64,000 nt of DNA from Atrina japonica (GCA_030159075.1 BROG01000258.1:310001-374000); one strand, 5' to 3'. Positions 11,912 through 22,352 are shown, numbered from the stretch's first letter. Made by a program: numbers and translations. Notes: generated by a model from the letters alone, not told the origin.

Positions 11912-12319
11912 TCGTGTGTATTAAGTCTAGACTACCAACTTACCAACATATACTACAATAATACAGTTTATTATACTTCATTTAAATAAGCAGTACTTTA
12001 TTTAGTTTTTAAAAAAAGGACTAGAAATTCAAAATGCAGTTTCTTTAGTTGGCGTATAACATAAAACAAAGTAAACAAAACATACAGTAAAGGAGTTCTA
12101 GTACACGTGAAATACAAATAGTCCTTGGTCATCCAGTATATTTTTATCGTAACATAACACGCGAAATTGAATTTTGGCTTATATTAGTTGTAGAGCGTTT
12201 GTCCGGCTTTTGGAAAGTCTGTAGCTGGACACGGAAGTTTTTGGACATTTGTAGTAAACATAGAAACAGTCTCACGTGAGCAATGAAAAAAATAGCAAGT
12301 ACCATGGTGAATTGATAAA

Positions 12320-12481
12320 TTCACTTGACTGTGGACGTGACCGGTCGACAGGGGATGCTTACTCCTCCATGGCACCTGATCCCACCTTTTGATTTCCAGA
12401 GGTCCGTGTTTTACCGGATTTGTATCTATGCTGGACATTCTATTGATTTATACTTTGGTATCTGAGATTTTTTATATTGTT
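12320..12481 (+). mobile_element. Family 1 PLE solo tail
   Basis: Tail landmarks in order: cacttgactgtggac, gtgaccggtcgacagggga, ctcctccatggcacctgatc, ccagaggtccgtgtt, accggatttgtatctatg, ggacattctattgattta, ctttggtatctgagatttt. Short deletions (tgtccatttt and cc before tggac) date it as old. No RT sequence lies upstream, so it is extremely 5'-truncated. Confidence 0.87.
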
Positions 12482-12676
12482 ATTTTTTCTTGGAGAGAAA
12501 CCAACGAAATTGTATAGTATGGTTATCGAATCAACAAAACAATTACTATATTAACCAAGTACACATACACTCTTTGTAATTTTTTAAATATGCACGTTGA
12601 TAAAAACAGTTTTTGGTTTAATGTATTGCATAAATTTCGAACTGAATGCTAGTATTTGAACAATTACGAGTTAGAA

Positions 12677-13012
12677 ATATTATAAACATAATACCAAAGT
12701 TATAATGCTCAAGACGATCGTGTCTGTAAATTAGACTTCATCAGTTGAGCTCCAATTAAATATATATATATATGTATTTTCTAAAGAGAAAGTGGTATCA
12801 TACAAGACCGAATAATAAATTTAAAAGTATAGCCGAAATCCGTGTGAGAGTAACCACTGTAAAAAGTTGATTATTTTAGCTTTAGAAAACTTAGGAATTT
12901 AATTTAAGTTATCAGTGGCAAATATTACTTTAGTATAAGATAATCAGCAGGTACCGAAATACCAGATACTAGGTTTAGGTATACCCTCGGGGACTCAAAC
13001 GGTCCACCAGGG
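12677..13012 (-). mobile_element. Hammerhead-ribozyme repeat, nearly full unit, mutated core
   Basis: On the minus strand it runs from ggtggaccgtttgagtcccc through gtataccta, ggtatttcggtacctgc, ttatactaaagtaatatt, ggttactctcacacggattt and gtatgataccactttctc to the HHR and the terminal attataactttggtattatg. It matches the repeat at 44.5 kb end to end. The HHR keeps CTGATGA, the GTC/GAC stem II and the stem I pair GAGCTCAA/TTGAGC. The conserved GAAA reads GACA, which should abolish cleavage. Confidence 0.8.
12707..12755 (-). ncRNA. Hammerhead ribozyme, probably inactive
   Basis: The complementary strand reads GAGCTCAA-CTGATGA-(stem II AGTC...)-GACA-CGATCGT-C-TTGAGC. All helices of a type I hammerhead can be drawn, but a core adenosine of GAAA is a C. 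Known HHRs need this position, so I infer loss of activity. Confidence 0.7.
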
Positions 13013-13145
13013 TTCAACAAATCCTGCCAATACATGTATAAAGCGTAAAACATTATACATTTTGATATAATTCTGAAATCTGAGCAAATAACGTCTTGGC
13101 AAGTTAAGGATCAATCGAATGTCACTTGAAACTGAGATACTGTGC

Positions 13146-13289
13146 AATGATGGGTGATGTAGTATGGTGAATGACACTTACTGCTTTAAACTAATACAAT
13201 AACTTAAGTATAAAATGATGGGTGATGTAGTATGGTGAATGACACTTACTGCTTTAAACTAATACAATAACTTAAGTATAAAATGATGG
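13146..13289. repeat. Perfect 68-bp tandem duplication
   Basis: The 68-bp unit beginning aatgatgggtgatgtagtat occurs at 13146 and again at 13214 without mismatch. An 8-nt third start follows at 13282. Perfect identity implies a very recent duplication or an assembly duplication. No coding frame is seen. Confidence 0.92.
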
Positions 13290-14296
13290 CATTTGCTCTC
13301 TCACTCAAGCTTGAATTGTCTTACTTTAAAATGACAAGGTCTCAGCTAATAAAATAAACAAATTTCCACATAAAGACAAAAAGTTTTAAGTGCCGATAAT
13401 TTGCTACAATAAACGGCGATAGAATCAAGATGTGTTTTAAAACACAACACGATCAACGTAAAACAAAAACGTCATTTACAGGATAATTAACTTTTTTGAA
13501 TTTTCGCCATAAAAGATTTTAAATGTATAAATTTTCTGTCAATATCCTAAGTACCCTTTGATCTTACCAACTGCTGATGATAATTGTACACGTCATTCTA
13601 ACATATGACATGCCGAAAGAATATTAGATGTCGGCGGAATTTACACCGTTAAAAGAAGACATCTTGAAAAAAATATCGATTAAAAAGCTTCCGCTTTTAT
13701 CGATTAAAGCCTTCCCGTGTTTAATGAATATATTACTTGAGTAAATACTTCTTCCAATCGTTTATACAGAAAATGATGTTGTGTCAAATGAATGAAACGA
13801 GTAGATTATGTACAATAGAAAAAAACCAGTTTAATGATTAGAAAAATAATAAGTGTGACGGAAGATCATATGTTAAGTCAGTTAGGGTCATTTAATTGAA
13901 AGAGTTCAAACAGCAGACCTATTTTTCAAATAATTAAAGCCCTGACTACCGCGATTATGATTGAAATTATGGCTTTTGGTTTTATTTTATATTTGTTGGC
14001 GCTTATTATAAATTTATCTCCTGAAAGTATTCATAGAAGTATATTTTCGGTTATATTGATGTTTTTGATAACAAAAAACATATATTTCTACAATTGCCTG
14101 CATAAGTGTAATCTCGCAGACAAAATCCGATAAACTGTATAGAGTTTAGTTTCACGGGTTATAATTTTTACGTTGATATTATTACGGTTTCTTTTCATTT
14201 GCGAATTGAAAGTGACATTTACCAATATCAGGTTTGGCAAAGGTCACCCGTAATATATTATGCATATTCGCTGTTTCTTAAACACATGGGTGTAAA
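13290..14296. other. No gene or known repeat recognised
   Basis: AT-rich sequence without a domain-bearing frame or family resemblance, lying between the 68-bp duplication and a retroelement tail. Confidence 0.5.
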
Positions 14297-15441
14297 AAGA
14301 CTCAGATACCAAGTATAAATCTTCAGGATTTCCAGGAAATAGGTACAAATCTGATAAAAACTGGACAAACACAAACCTCTGGAAATCAAATCAGGTGGAA
14401 TCAGGTGCACGTTCTTGCTGACCAGTCACATCCGCCGCGAGCCCACAGGGTTAGGGTTAGGGTCAGGGTTAGGGTTAGGGTCACATCCGCCGCGAGCCGA
14501 CAGGGTTAGGGTTAGGGTTAGGGTTAGGGTCACATCCGCCGCGAGCCCACAGTGAAATCCAGTTGAAATAAGTGAGGAACTAATCCTCGTCACGATTGCT
14601 ACAGACGTGTTATCAACTGTTTCGATATCTCTGTGTCAATAATTGGTCAGTGAGTAAATGAAATGTTCATATGTCGGAGATGGTCTTGCATATCGAAACA
14701 TTTGTGAGATATAAACAGTATCTCTAGGAAGTAAAATGTCCAAGTAAGAAGCGTGTTCGGTTGATTCTTTTTTGTCTAAGACTTTAATTTCTTGTTCGTT
14801 GGTAAATATGGATGGAAATTGTCATTATTAATTGACAAAACGTCGTCGATATATCTAAACGGCAAATTAAAGGCAACTGCTAGCTTTTCCGTCATTTAAT
14901 TCAGAAGCATCTGTATAAAGTCTGCTTTGTATGGAGAAAGGAGTCAGTCGATTAAGGGACACAATTGGTCATCATTGGAATGTCGGCAGATTGTATCCAA
15001 ACATTATAAAAATATTGTCTATTACAAATTCCAGCATTTTTACACCAATTTCACTGTATTTCTGTGTAAAATCAGAGTGGTGTTGGACGAAATAATTATC
15101 ATGATAATCAATGACTAAATATGTAAATTTTCGGGTACCATTTTAAGTGAAAAAACAGTTGTCGATGATGCCAGAACATCTCTCTTTTAATTTTGTAATG
15201 TTAAATAGTAGTGTAAAGAAAAAAAAATCGTATGTTTTGATACTTTGAATTTGTTAAAAATGGTATACATCAAAAGAGCGTAATACTGATACATGATATT
15301 GAAGGATTTCGTCCCTTGAAAGTGGTCTAGTGTGTGTATAGAATTGTCGAAATGGGTGTTAAGCCCTAGTTCTTGTAATAAACAATTAGTAAATACAATA
15401 TTATTTCAGGCTTTTTCTGCTGGTACCAGTACATATTGGTT
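14297..15441 (-). mobile_element. Family 1 Penelope-like element, old copy with TTAGGG arrays in its tail
   Basis: Minus-strand copy. Tail near 14300-14570 (agactcagataccaagtata; acctctggaaatcaa), C-terminal RT, then RT palm (gtcgtcgatatatcta near 14845; cacaattggtcatcattgga near 14960). Sequence continues to ggtaccagtacatattgg near 15425, the complement of the QYVLVPAEKA linker. Part of the RT fingers is deleted near 15260. Decay is heavier than in most copies. Inside the tail, two blocks of telomere-type repeats separate three copies of a 23-bp tail segment (separate entry). Confidence 0.83.
14447..14530. repeat. Interstitial telomere-type (TTAGGG)n blocks within a PLE tail
   Basis: Two blocks, at about 14448-14480 and 14502-14529, are made of ttaggg units (one tcaggg variant). 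They are separated and flanked by three copies of the tail segment tcacatccgccgcgagccca (the middle one has one mismatch). TTAGGG is the telomere repeat of molluscs and vertebrates. The segment plus repeat block has been tandemly duplicated inside a retroelement. Confidence 0.95.
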
Positions 15442-15720
15442 ATAAGAAAGCCAGCTGTGTGAATAAATACCATCAGGAAATATTAAACACAGTCAATTGT
15501 CCAAAAGAAAGAGAGAATTAAACTCATCCGACTTCCCATGTAAAACACAGACATGTCTAAAGAACACACGTAGATAAAATATTTACTGATAAATATTTTG
15601 TTGTAACACGTTGCATTCTAGAACAACATAATATATTCAATGTTTGCTTGTTTCATGTACATTAAAAGACAAAATATATTGGCTTTAGTGTCCCTCAGTG
15701 TATCCAAATTTTGGTTAATC
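15442..15720. repeat. Dispersed segment, uninserted version
   Basis: This stretch (aatattaaacacagtcaatt; ccgacttcccatgtaaaac; acacgtagataaaatattta; ttgtaacacgttgcattc; ttcatgtacattaaaagac; cagtgtatccaaattttgg) reappears at 16.26-16.33, 16.46-16.55 and 17.82-17.94 kb. There it is split by two retroelement insertions. No coding content. Confidence 0.8.
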
Positions 15721-16327
15721 TAAATAATGTTATGCAGGGTTTGCCGTATTGTATTAGGATGACTTTGGGGAAAGCTTGCATTAAATGACATAATAAAGAT
15801 GTGAGTGGTTAGACACAGTTTTTAGAGGAGATTTTGAAAAAAATCAAATGACGAGACGGCAACGGACTTAAAATATTTGTAAAAACATACACCACAGAAT
15901 AAAGGCAGAGAAAAACATAAGTGAAACTTGTGATACAACAAATACACGAACGAGCCAGAATCATTTACATCTAAAAGTTACAATTGAATGTTTCACTTTA
16001 AAAGTAAACTAAACACGTAAAAGAGAAACCATAACACAATCAGCAGTTGTTCGTCATTTTCATATAACCAAGCAAAATATTTCATTTAACAGTTTCTGCA
16101 ATCCAAAGACCTTCACACATCGCACAAGTATACAAATGTATGTAGTGGGAAGCCATTGCATCGATAATTAATAATAAAGTTAAATAGTTAAGGTCCATCT
16201 CCATATCATTTCAAACACGGTCTCAGCTGTTATTCTGTGTTTCAGTTCACACAGGTCAACTGTTAACCTCATCAGAGAATAATAAACATAGTAAAATGCC
16301 CAACAAAATGAGAACTTTAATTCATAT

Positions 16328-16457
16328 ATAAAAAATCTCAGATACCAAAGTATAAATCAATAGAAAGTCCAGGACAAAGATACAAATCCGGTAAAAATGG
16401 ACAAATACGGACCTCTGGAAACCAAGAGGAGGGATCAGGTGCCATGGAGGAGTAATC
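16328..16457 (-). mobile_element. Family 1 PLE solo tail inserted in the dispersed segment
   Basis: Tail landmarks aaaaaatctcagataccaaa, tccaggacaaagatacaaat, ggacctctggaaaccaagag and gccatggaggagtaa are all present with little decay. Sequence on both sides (aattcat | tcatccga) corresponds to the continuous aaactcatccga at about 15520, so this is a clean insertion. A short tcat-like target duplication is possible. Confidence 0.85.
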
Positions 16458-16549
16458 ATCCGATTTCCCATGTAAAACACAGACACCATATCAGGGTACC
16501 CTCTTCTAAAGAAAACACGTAGATAACATATGTATTGATCAATATTTTT

Positions 16550-17817
16550 CCTTCAAAATCACGTGTCCGTATTACGCCCATTTGATATAACTACAACGGA
16601 TACCGCTTTCGAGCTACCACATTTATATTGGATACCTAAACTTCATAAAACCCCATATAAGCAAAGATACATAGCAGGATACAGCAAATGTTCTACCAAA
16701 CCTTTATCTTTACTCCTTACCAAGATATGGACAGCCGTTAAGGTGAAACTTCAACAATACTGTACAGTTGCTTATTCCAGAAGCGGTGTATATCAGATAC
16801 TTATCAGATACTTATCAGATATTTAAAAATTCTAAACGGCTTTTAGGAAATCTGAAGGCATCATTGACAACTGTTTTGTTCACTAAAGGTGGTACCCGAA
16901 AATTTAAATATCTAGTGATTGGCTATCTGGAATTTCTAATGGACAATATATTTGTAATGTTCGAGACGTGGTCTTTCAATAAATTGTCGGCATTCCTATG
17001 GAAACCAATTGTGCTCCTTTATTGGCCGACCTGTTCCTTTATTCATACGAAGCAGACTTCATTCAGAAACTGCTGAATCAAAAGAAGAAAAAGTTAGCGG
17101 TGTTCTTTAATTTGACATTTAGATATGTCGACGACGTTTTGTCAATTAATAATGACAATTTTCATACATATGTCAATGCGAAATATCCCAGCGAACTAGA
17201 AATTAAAGATACAACAGAATCAAGCACACACGCTTCATACTTAGACATTTTACTTAATATAAACACAGACGGGAAATTAGCAACTAAGCTTTACGACAAA
17301 CACGACGATTTCGGCTCTCCCATCGTAAATTTTCCACATTTAAGTAGCAATATCCCTCAGTCATCCGCATATGGAGTTTATATTTCGCAAATGATCTGAT
17401 ATGCCAGGGCGTGTACAACATATGAAGATTTCATATACAGAGGTAAACTACTGACTGACAAATTATTGACACAGGGATATAAAAAACCGCCTTTAATGTC
17501 AACGTTTCACAAATTTTACGGTCGGTATAATAGTGTTGTTTGCGACTACTCTGTTTCACTAAGTAATTTTCGTTGGCGGTTGTTGAGACGTCTGTACCAA
17601 TTGTGACGAGGATACACTCTTCACTTGTTTCATTGGACTTGACTGTGGACTCACGGCGGGTGTGACCGGTCAACAGGGGATGCTTAATGCTCCATGACAC
17701 TTGATCCCACCTCTTGTTTTCCAGAGGTCCGTGTTTGTCCATTTTTACCGGATTTGTATCTATGTCCTGGACATTTTCTATAGTTTTATACTTTGGTATC
17801 TGAAAATTTTTTATATT
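16550..17817 (+). mobile_element. Family 1 Penelope-like element, RT + tail
   Basis: The copy starts at ccttcaaaatcacgtgtccg (the recurrent 5' breakpoint) and covers the RT from YWIPKLHKTPYKQRYIAG to the C-terminus. It ends in a complete tail, ctttggtatctgaaaatttt + ttatatt. The flanks match the empty site at 15.59-15.61 kb. Three frames are needed to read the RT, and segments around motif A and the NIFVMF-upstream helix are deleted. Confidence 0.9.
16563..17399 (+). pseudogene. Frameshifted reverse transcriptase with intact motif C
   Basis: The frame at 16563-16826 holds the fingers (YWIPKLHKTPYKQRYIAG). Near 16790-16820 a cagatacttat triplication replaces normal sequence. The frame at 16768-17076 follows, then 16998-17399 holds TNCAPLLADLFLYSYE and the catalytic FRYVDDVLSINND. 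Motif A (DFSTLYTTI) is deleted between 16855 and 16865. The last frame stops at a TGA where the 48.5-kb copy has CGA (QMIRYAR), a typical CpG-decay change. Not functional. Confidence 0.88.
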
Positions 17818-17945
17818 GTAACGCGTTGCATTGTTGAAACGAAAATTATATAATTTTAATTTTTGCCTGTTTCATGTACATTAAAACACACAAAATACCA
17901 AAATAATAAAGTTATAGTAGTGTTCGTCAGTGTATCCAAATTTTG

Positions 17946-18179
17946 GTTTGGTTTTAAACGCGGTAAAATCGGAAATTTATAAAGATATTTACACTATTTT
18001 TTCATAGATATCAAATTCACTGCATTTTGAGGTCGGTACATGTGAAATCAGGCTTCGTTAAATCCTTGTACAGGATGGCAACAATTTCATTTGACCGGAG
18101 TTCTACTCATTTAACTTAACCGTTTGAACTCAACCGGAAAACTTTTCGTGCATGCTCATCTCGGTAAACAAAAACAAAA
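17946..18179. other. Non-coding stretch
   Basis: No recognisable feature. It may be a 5' untranslated or promoter-like region for the small frame at 18180, but no TATA or other core element is convincing. Confidence 0.3.
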
Positions 18180-18329
18180 ATGTCGGAAAATAACAAATTC
18201 AATAGAGAAAGAAAGCGATCGCTATCAGATTTTGCACGAAAAGGGAATAGATCCGGTGTAATATCTAACTGGATTAAAAACACTATGTATATATTGGTAA
18301 ATAGACTGAACGCTGAAATTGTATTGTAA
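18180..18329 (+). CDS. Possible small first exon, basic protein, unknown
   Basis: An ATG at 18180 opens a 49-codon frame beginning MSENNKFNRERKRSLSDF and containing ARKGNRSGVISNWIKNT. Its residue composition (charged, serine-rich, non-AT-biased) looks more protein-like than other frames here. A plausible splice donor, TTG|GTAAAT, lies at 18296-18297, before the frame's own stop at 18327. I do not recognise the family. It could equally be the start of a decayed transposase, or chance. Low confidence. Confidence 0.25.
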   Translation: MSENNKFNRERKRSLSDFARKGNRSGVISNWIKNTMYILVNRLNAEIVL

Positions 18330-18474
18330 CAGTATCTCCGTACCTCAGCACTGATGACATCCAAAGTTACATCTGACCGTGAACCTATCGTAGGCCACCA
18401 ATACCCATTAGTTTTCAAATGGTGAACAAATACAGTTTTGATCGGCACTTTCCCTTTAACCGTCAGATAAATAC

Positions 18475-18660
18475 AGCATACGAAATCTGGTTAAACGTTT
18501 GCACAAATACGGACTTACGGAAGATTTAGAGCTGGAATCAGGTGCGCGGGGAAGAAAACATATCCTTTTGATCAGTCAAACCCGACGAGATTACATCTAC
18601 GTAAATTCAAATGAAATAAGGGAGAAATAAAACCGTGTCACAATATGTATACATTATTCA
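18475..18660 (-). mobile_element. Heavily decayed family 1-like PLE tail
   Basis: Sparse landmarks survive in order on the minus strand: acaaatacggacttacgg, gctggaatcaggtgcgc, gatcagtcaaacccgacg, tcaaatgaaataagggag, tgtcacaatatgtataca. Decay is far greater than in neighbouring copies. Confidence 0.5.
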
Positions 18661-19616
18661 ACAACTATATGTGTAAATATGATGATCTGTGCTGAGTTAC
18701 ATTCGAATTCATCCAACCGATGACCTTTATTCAACAAACCTTTCTTTTTACTATGCATTAATTACTCAAGAACTCCATTTTTCCTGTCGTTTTCATATGG
18801 CGACATGATCCCTTTGGACTTCAAAATACATAAAAATGTTTATGCGTAGAAGAAAGATAACTGATATTTCCAATTTCTAAATCCCGGAAGTGCGTAAATT
18901 CCTGCTTTAATGACCTACACTATCACCGACATCAACGCATAGAATGAACTTAATAAGACGATTAGAACAAGACTTGTTCTGATAATGAATTCTCAATGTT
19001 TTCTTATTTCTGTGAAAACATTCACATTTTATGTATACAAATGTATATCTTTCCATTTCCAGTTTAGTATGTAGCTATTCCCTTAAGTCATTAAATGTCA
19101 GTATATTAACCGATTCACAAAACTTGGCGGGCGGAGTAAAATTTGGTTGCGGATTATGGAAAATTCTACAAACTAACTTTTCGGTTAAGACAGGCAATCG
19201 CAATGCGTGTTATCCCCACCGGATATCGTCGGCATGTTGACAAGTATCAAAACTATTGTTGTCTATGTAATCTTAATGACTTTATAGATCTACTGAATCA
19301 GTAAATTTAAACTCGTCAGATCAGGAAGGGCTTCAACAGATTCCAGACAGGTTTTATGAATTAAACTTTATAATCATTTTTGCAGAAACACATCGGTTCA
19401 TTGTTGAATGTTCTGTAAATTTAAGACAGCTTGTACCCCTGTATCACACAGTATACACACGGCTACCAACAAAACCATCCTAACAATGTTTTCTACCGTT
19501 TATATTAATCAATTCACCATGAAGTAACAACAAACAATTCTGTTTTAGGACATGAAGACCGGATAATGCATTCCACACATGTCTTTCCAAGCTTAAAGAA
19601 AATACATGCGAACAAA

Positions 19617-19618
<2 letters not shown>
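18661..19618. other. No gene or known repeat recognised
   Basis: AT-rich sequence with short, chance-like open frames. Confidence 0.5.

Positions 19619-19702
<84 letters not shown>
19619..19702. repeat. Compound (CT)n(TA)n microsatellite
   Basis: About 27 CT units (19619-19672) run directly into about 15 TA units (19673-19702). Confidence 0.98.
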
Positions 19703-19706
<4 letters not shown>

Positions 19707-20720
19707 CGGATTTATCCTGATTTTTGTTACTTTCCCATGGGATGGAATCTAATACCGAAAGTAAAAGCATTTACAAACCTCCGAAATCCCTGGTTTGAAT
19801 TTCATTACCACGATATCTGATTCTTTGTCCTATGAGAGTTTAAAATACGGCAGTGTTTGTATACATTAAATTTATGCTGTATTATTATTTCTAAAATATC
19901 TTGAAGCTAATTATTTTTAATATTGAAATGAACACATTTTGATTTTTTTCTAGAGTTATTGAAATTTTGAATCCATCATGTTGATTACAAAACCTAAAAT
20001 GTTAGAGGAACTTGAAGTTGATGACACTGTACGAGATCACTGGTAATCAGTAAGCGCTGCAAACTGAATATCCTTGTTTTGTATCTCCAAAATATATTTT
20101 AAAGCGCCAAATATCAGTATATTGCATTCTACAAAGCATTAATGGCGATTCCCGGTAGACATATCGTATTTAATCATTTTTATGTGAAGTTGATGTTTTG
20201 TCTTTTTTAAAAGATATAATCATTTGAATTATCATCAACAAAGTACCGATCAAACCATCACACACAGATTGCAAGATTGTGATAAAAACCTAGAAATAAT
20301 TCAAGCTGTTAAAAATTAATACATAAATTATCTTTTTTGCAGATTTAAATAAGATTATGAATGTAACTGATTTATTGTAATTGAATTTTACGATTCAACA
20401 GTTTAAGTTCTTTTCGTGCCGGTAAACATACGGACATTCTTTCTTTAGAAAATTTGTAATCTTAATTACATCAACAACAATGAATTAAAATGTCATCCTA
20501 TTTAAGTTAGGATCATCACGGGATTTAATGAAATTAACGCACTTAATCCGTTGATTATTGTTTTGGTTTTGTAACAACATTAAATTGAGAAAAAAAAACT
20601 AAATAAATCTCTTAACAGAAGAACCGAATATTTTGTGTAAAGAAAAACTATGTATGTATAGAGATGATTGTTTGCAATAGTAGATCTGTTTAAGAGTTTG
20701 ATTAGTTTTATTTATTATTT
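19703..20720. other. No gene or known repeat recognised
   Basis: AT-rich sequence without recognisable coding or repeat content, up to the hammerhead repeat. Confidence 0.5.
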
Positions 20721-20850
20721 GACCTTGTATGATACCACTTTCCCTTTAGAAAATACATATACATTTTAAATTGGAGCTCAACTGATGAAGTCTAATTGAC
20801 AGAAACGATCGTCTTGAGCATTATAATTTTGTTATTATGTTTATAATATT
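20721..20850 (+). mobile_element. Hammerhead-ribozyme repeat, 5'-truncated
   Basis: It corresponds to the last third of the roughly 350-bp repeat at 44.5 kb: gaccttgtatgataccactt, tagaaaatacatat, the complete ribozyme, then attataattttgttattatg and ttataatatt. Nothing upstream of 20721 matches the repeat. Confidence 0.83.
20773..20820 (+). ncRNA. Hammerhead ribozyme with intact core
   Basis: Stem I pairs GAGCTCAA (20774-20781) with TTGAGC (20814-20819). The core CTGATGA is at 20782-20788. Stem II is AGTC-TAATT-GACA with a 3-bp GTC/GAC helix and an A.A mismatch at its base. The core GAAA is at 20802-20805. Stem III is the palindrome ACGATCGT (20805-20812), and the predicted cleavage follows C20813. 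The monomer allows only a 2-bp stem III with a GATC loop, whereas two molecules can form 8 bp, as in the short-stem HHRs of PLEs and retrozymes that act as dimers. Whether it cleaves is untested. Confidence 0.85.
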
Positions 20851-21160
20851 TTAGTGGGCGATGGCCAAAAGTACTCAAACGTCATCCATTAAATGTCATA
20901 CTTGATAGTGATTTTGTTTTCTTTTTTATCAATTAGTCATATAGATAACTGTACGATACGCATACATCACATAGTTTGTATGTTCCCTATATTCTTAAAC
21001 CAGGATTTGTCCAATAAAAAGTGTGCATGTTAAATAATGACTGATTTTTCTACGGATTTGGTGTTTGTATTTATAGCATGCATTTATTTACTGTTCATAA
21101 TTGATAAAAGAACCAATTAGTTAGTTAGTTATGGTTGTGCAAACTACTAAATAAGTAATA

Positions 21161-21345
21161 CATATACTTACGGGGCGCCATGTGGGACAGGTTAATTTTG
21201 TCCACAAAATCCATTTTTGTGTACAAACTTTCAATGTTGTCACAAAATTCAATTTTGTACCATAAAATTTAATTCTGTGACACAATTTTGTGTCACAGAA
21301 TTCAATTGTGTGACATAAAACTCAGTTTTGTGGGCCCTTTCCATG
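21161..21345. repeat. Partial copy of the foldback element
   Basis: Starts cttacggggcgccatgtggg, then ttttgtccacaaaatccatt. It carries repeated caca/gaattcaattttgt motifs also found in the complete foldback at 22032-22352. A possible degenerate opposite end (acccacatggccccaca) is at about 22000-22017, so an 850-bp foldback is also possible. Confidence 0.65.
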
Positions 21346-22031
21346 TTATTCGATTCTGTTGCCCAAATATGGCGTTATATGATGATATATTATGCCTTTG
21401 AGTTCTCTGTGCACATGGATGCTCATAAATATTTCAATGAAAAAAGTAATCGAAAACAATATCCCTTTTACGTAATGGACCTGACATAGATCACACGTTT
21501 AGGCCGAGCCAAAACCGGATTATGGTTTGACTAGTACCAGACTAAAAATCCATTTTATCTTAGATAAATTTGATAATTTGTGTCAAAATGACATAGTAAG
21601 TTAAGTAGTAGCATGTGTAAATATTGTGTAGTATGTGTTATTATGGGGTAGAATGTGGCAGTGTATCGATGCAACACAAACAATTCCGGTTACGTTTTCA
21701 TTAACAAATTTACCTATCTGACTCTAATTTATTGCTAAATCATGTTCATTATCGAAAATTATTTGATAATTTGCGTAAAAATGGTATATATAATAGTAGT
21801 GTTTGCTAATACTGGGTAGTATGTGGTAGTGTGGGGTAGTATGTGGTAGTATGGGGTAGTGTGTCGTAAATAGATGCGCCCTTCAGAAACTTGCCAGATT
21901 TTTATTGAGCACATGCGTGTGCCATATTTGGGCCACAGAATAGAAAAATATGCAAATGAGCTGACAAAACAGTTTTGTGACACAGAATTGGATAAACCGG
22001 ACCCACATGGCCCCACATATTTTAAAATCTT

Positions 22032-22352
22032 TCAAAACTGGTGGTTTACATTTATCATATGAGTACTACGGGGCGCCATATGGGACGTTGATAAATTTTG
22101 TCCACATAATCCATTTTTGTACCTATAAATTTTCGATTTTGCGCACAAAATTGAATTATGTAACACAGAATTTAAATTTTATGGCACATAATTGAAATTT
22201 GCCGCACAGAATTGAATTTTGACACACAGAATTGAATTTTGTGGTACAAATTTTAATTTTGTACATACAAAAATGGATTTAGTGGACAAAATTAGCAATG
22301 TCCCATATGACGCCTCGTAGTACTCGTATGTCAAATTTAAACTACCAGTTTT
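22032..22352. mobile_element. Foldback/MITE-like element with long terminal inverted repeats
   Basis: The left end, aaaactggtggtttaca...catatgagtactacggggcg...gggac, pairs with the right end, gtcccatatgacgcctcgta...ctcgtatgtcaaatttaaac. Over the 31-nt core (22056-22086 against 22300-22330) I count 28 matches. Pairing continues outward to about 22032/22352 and inward through ttttgtccac/gtggacaaaa. The interior is a series of acagaattgaattttg-like motifs. There is no coding capacity, so it is probably non-autonomous. No target duplication is clear. Confidence 0.75.
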
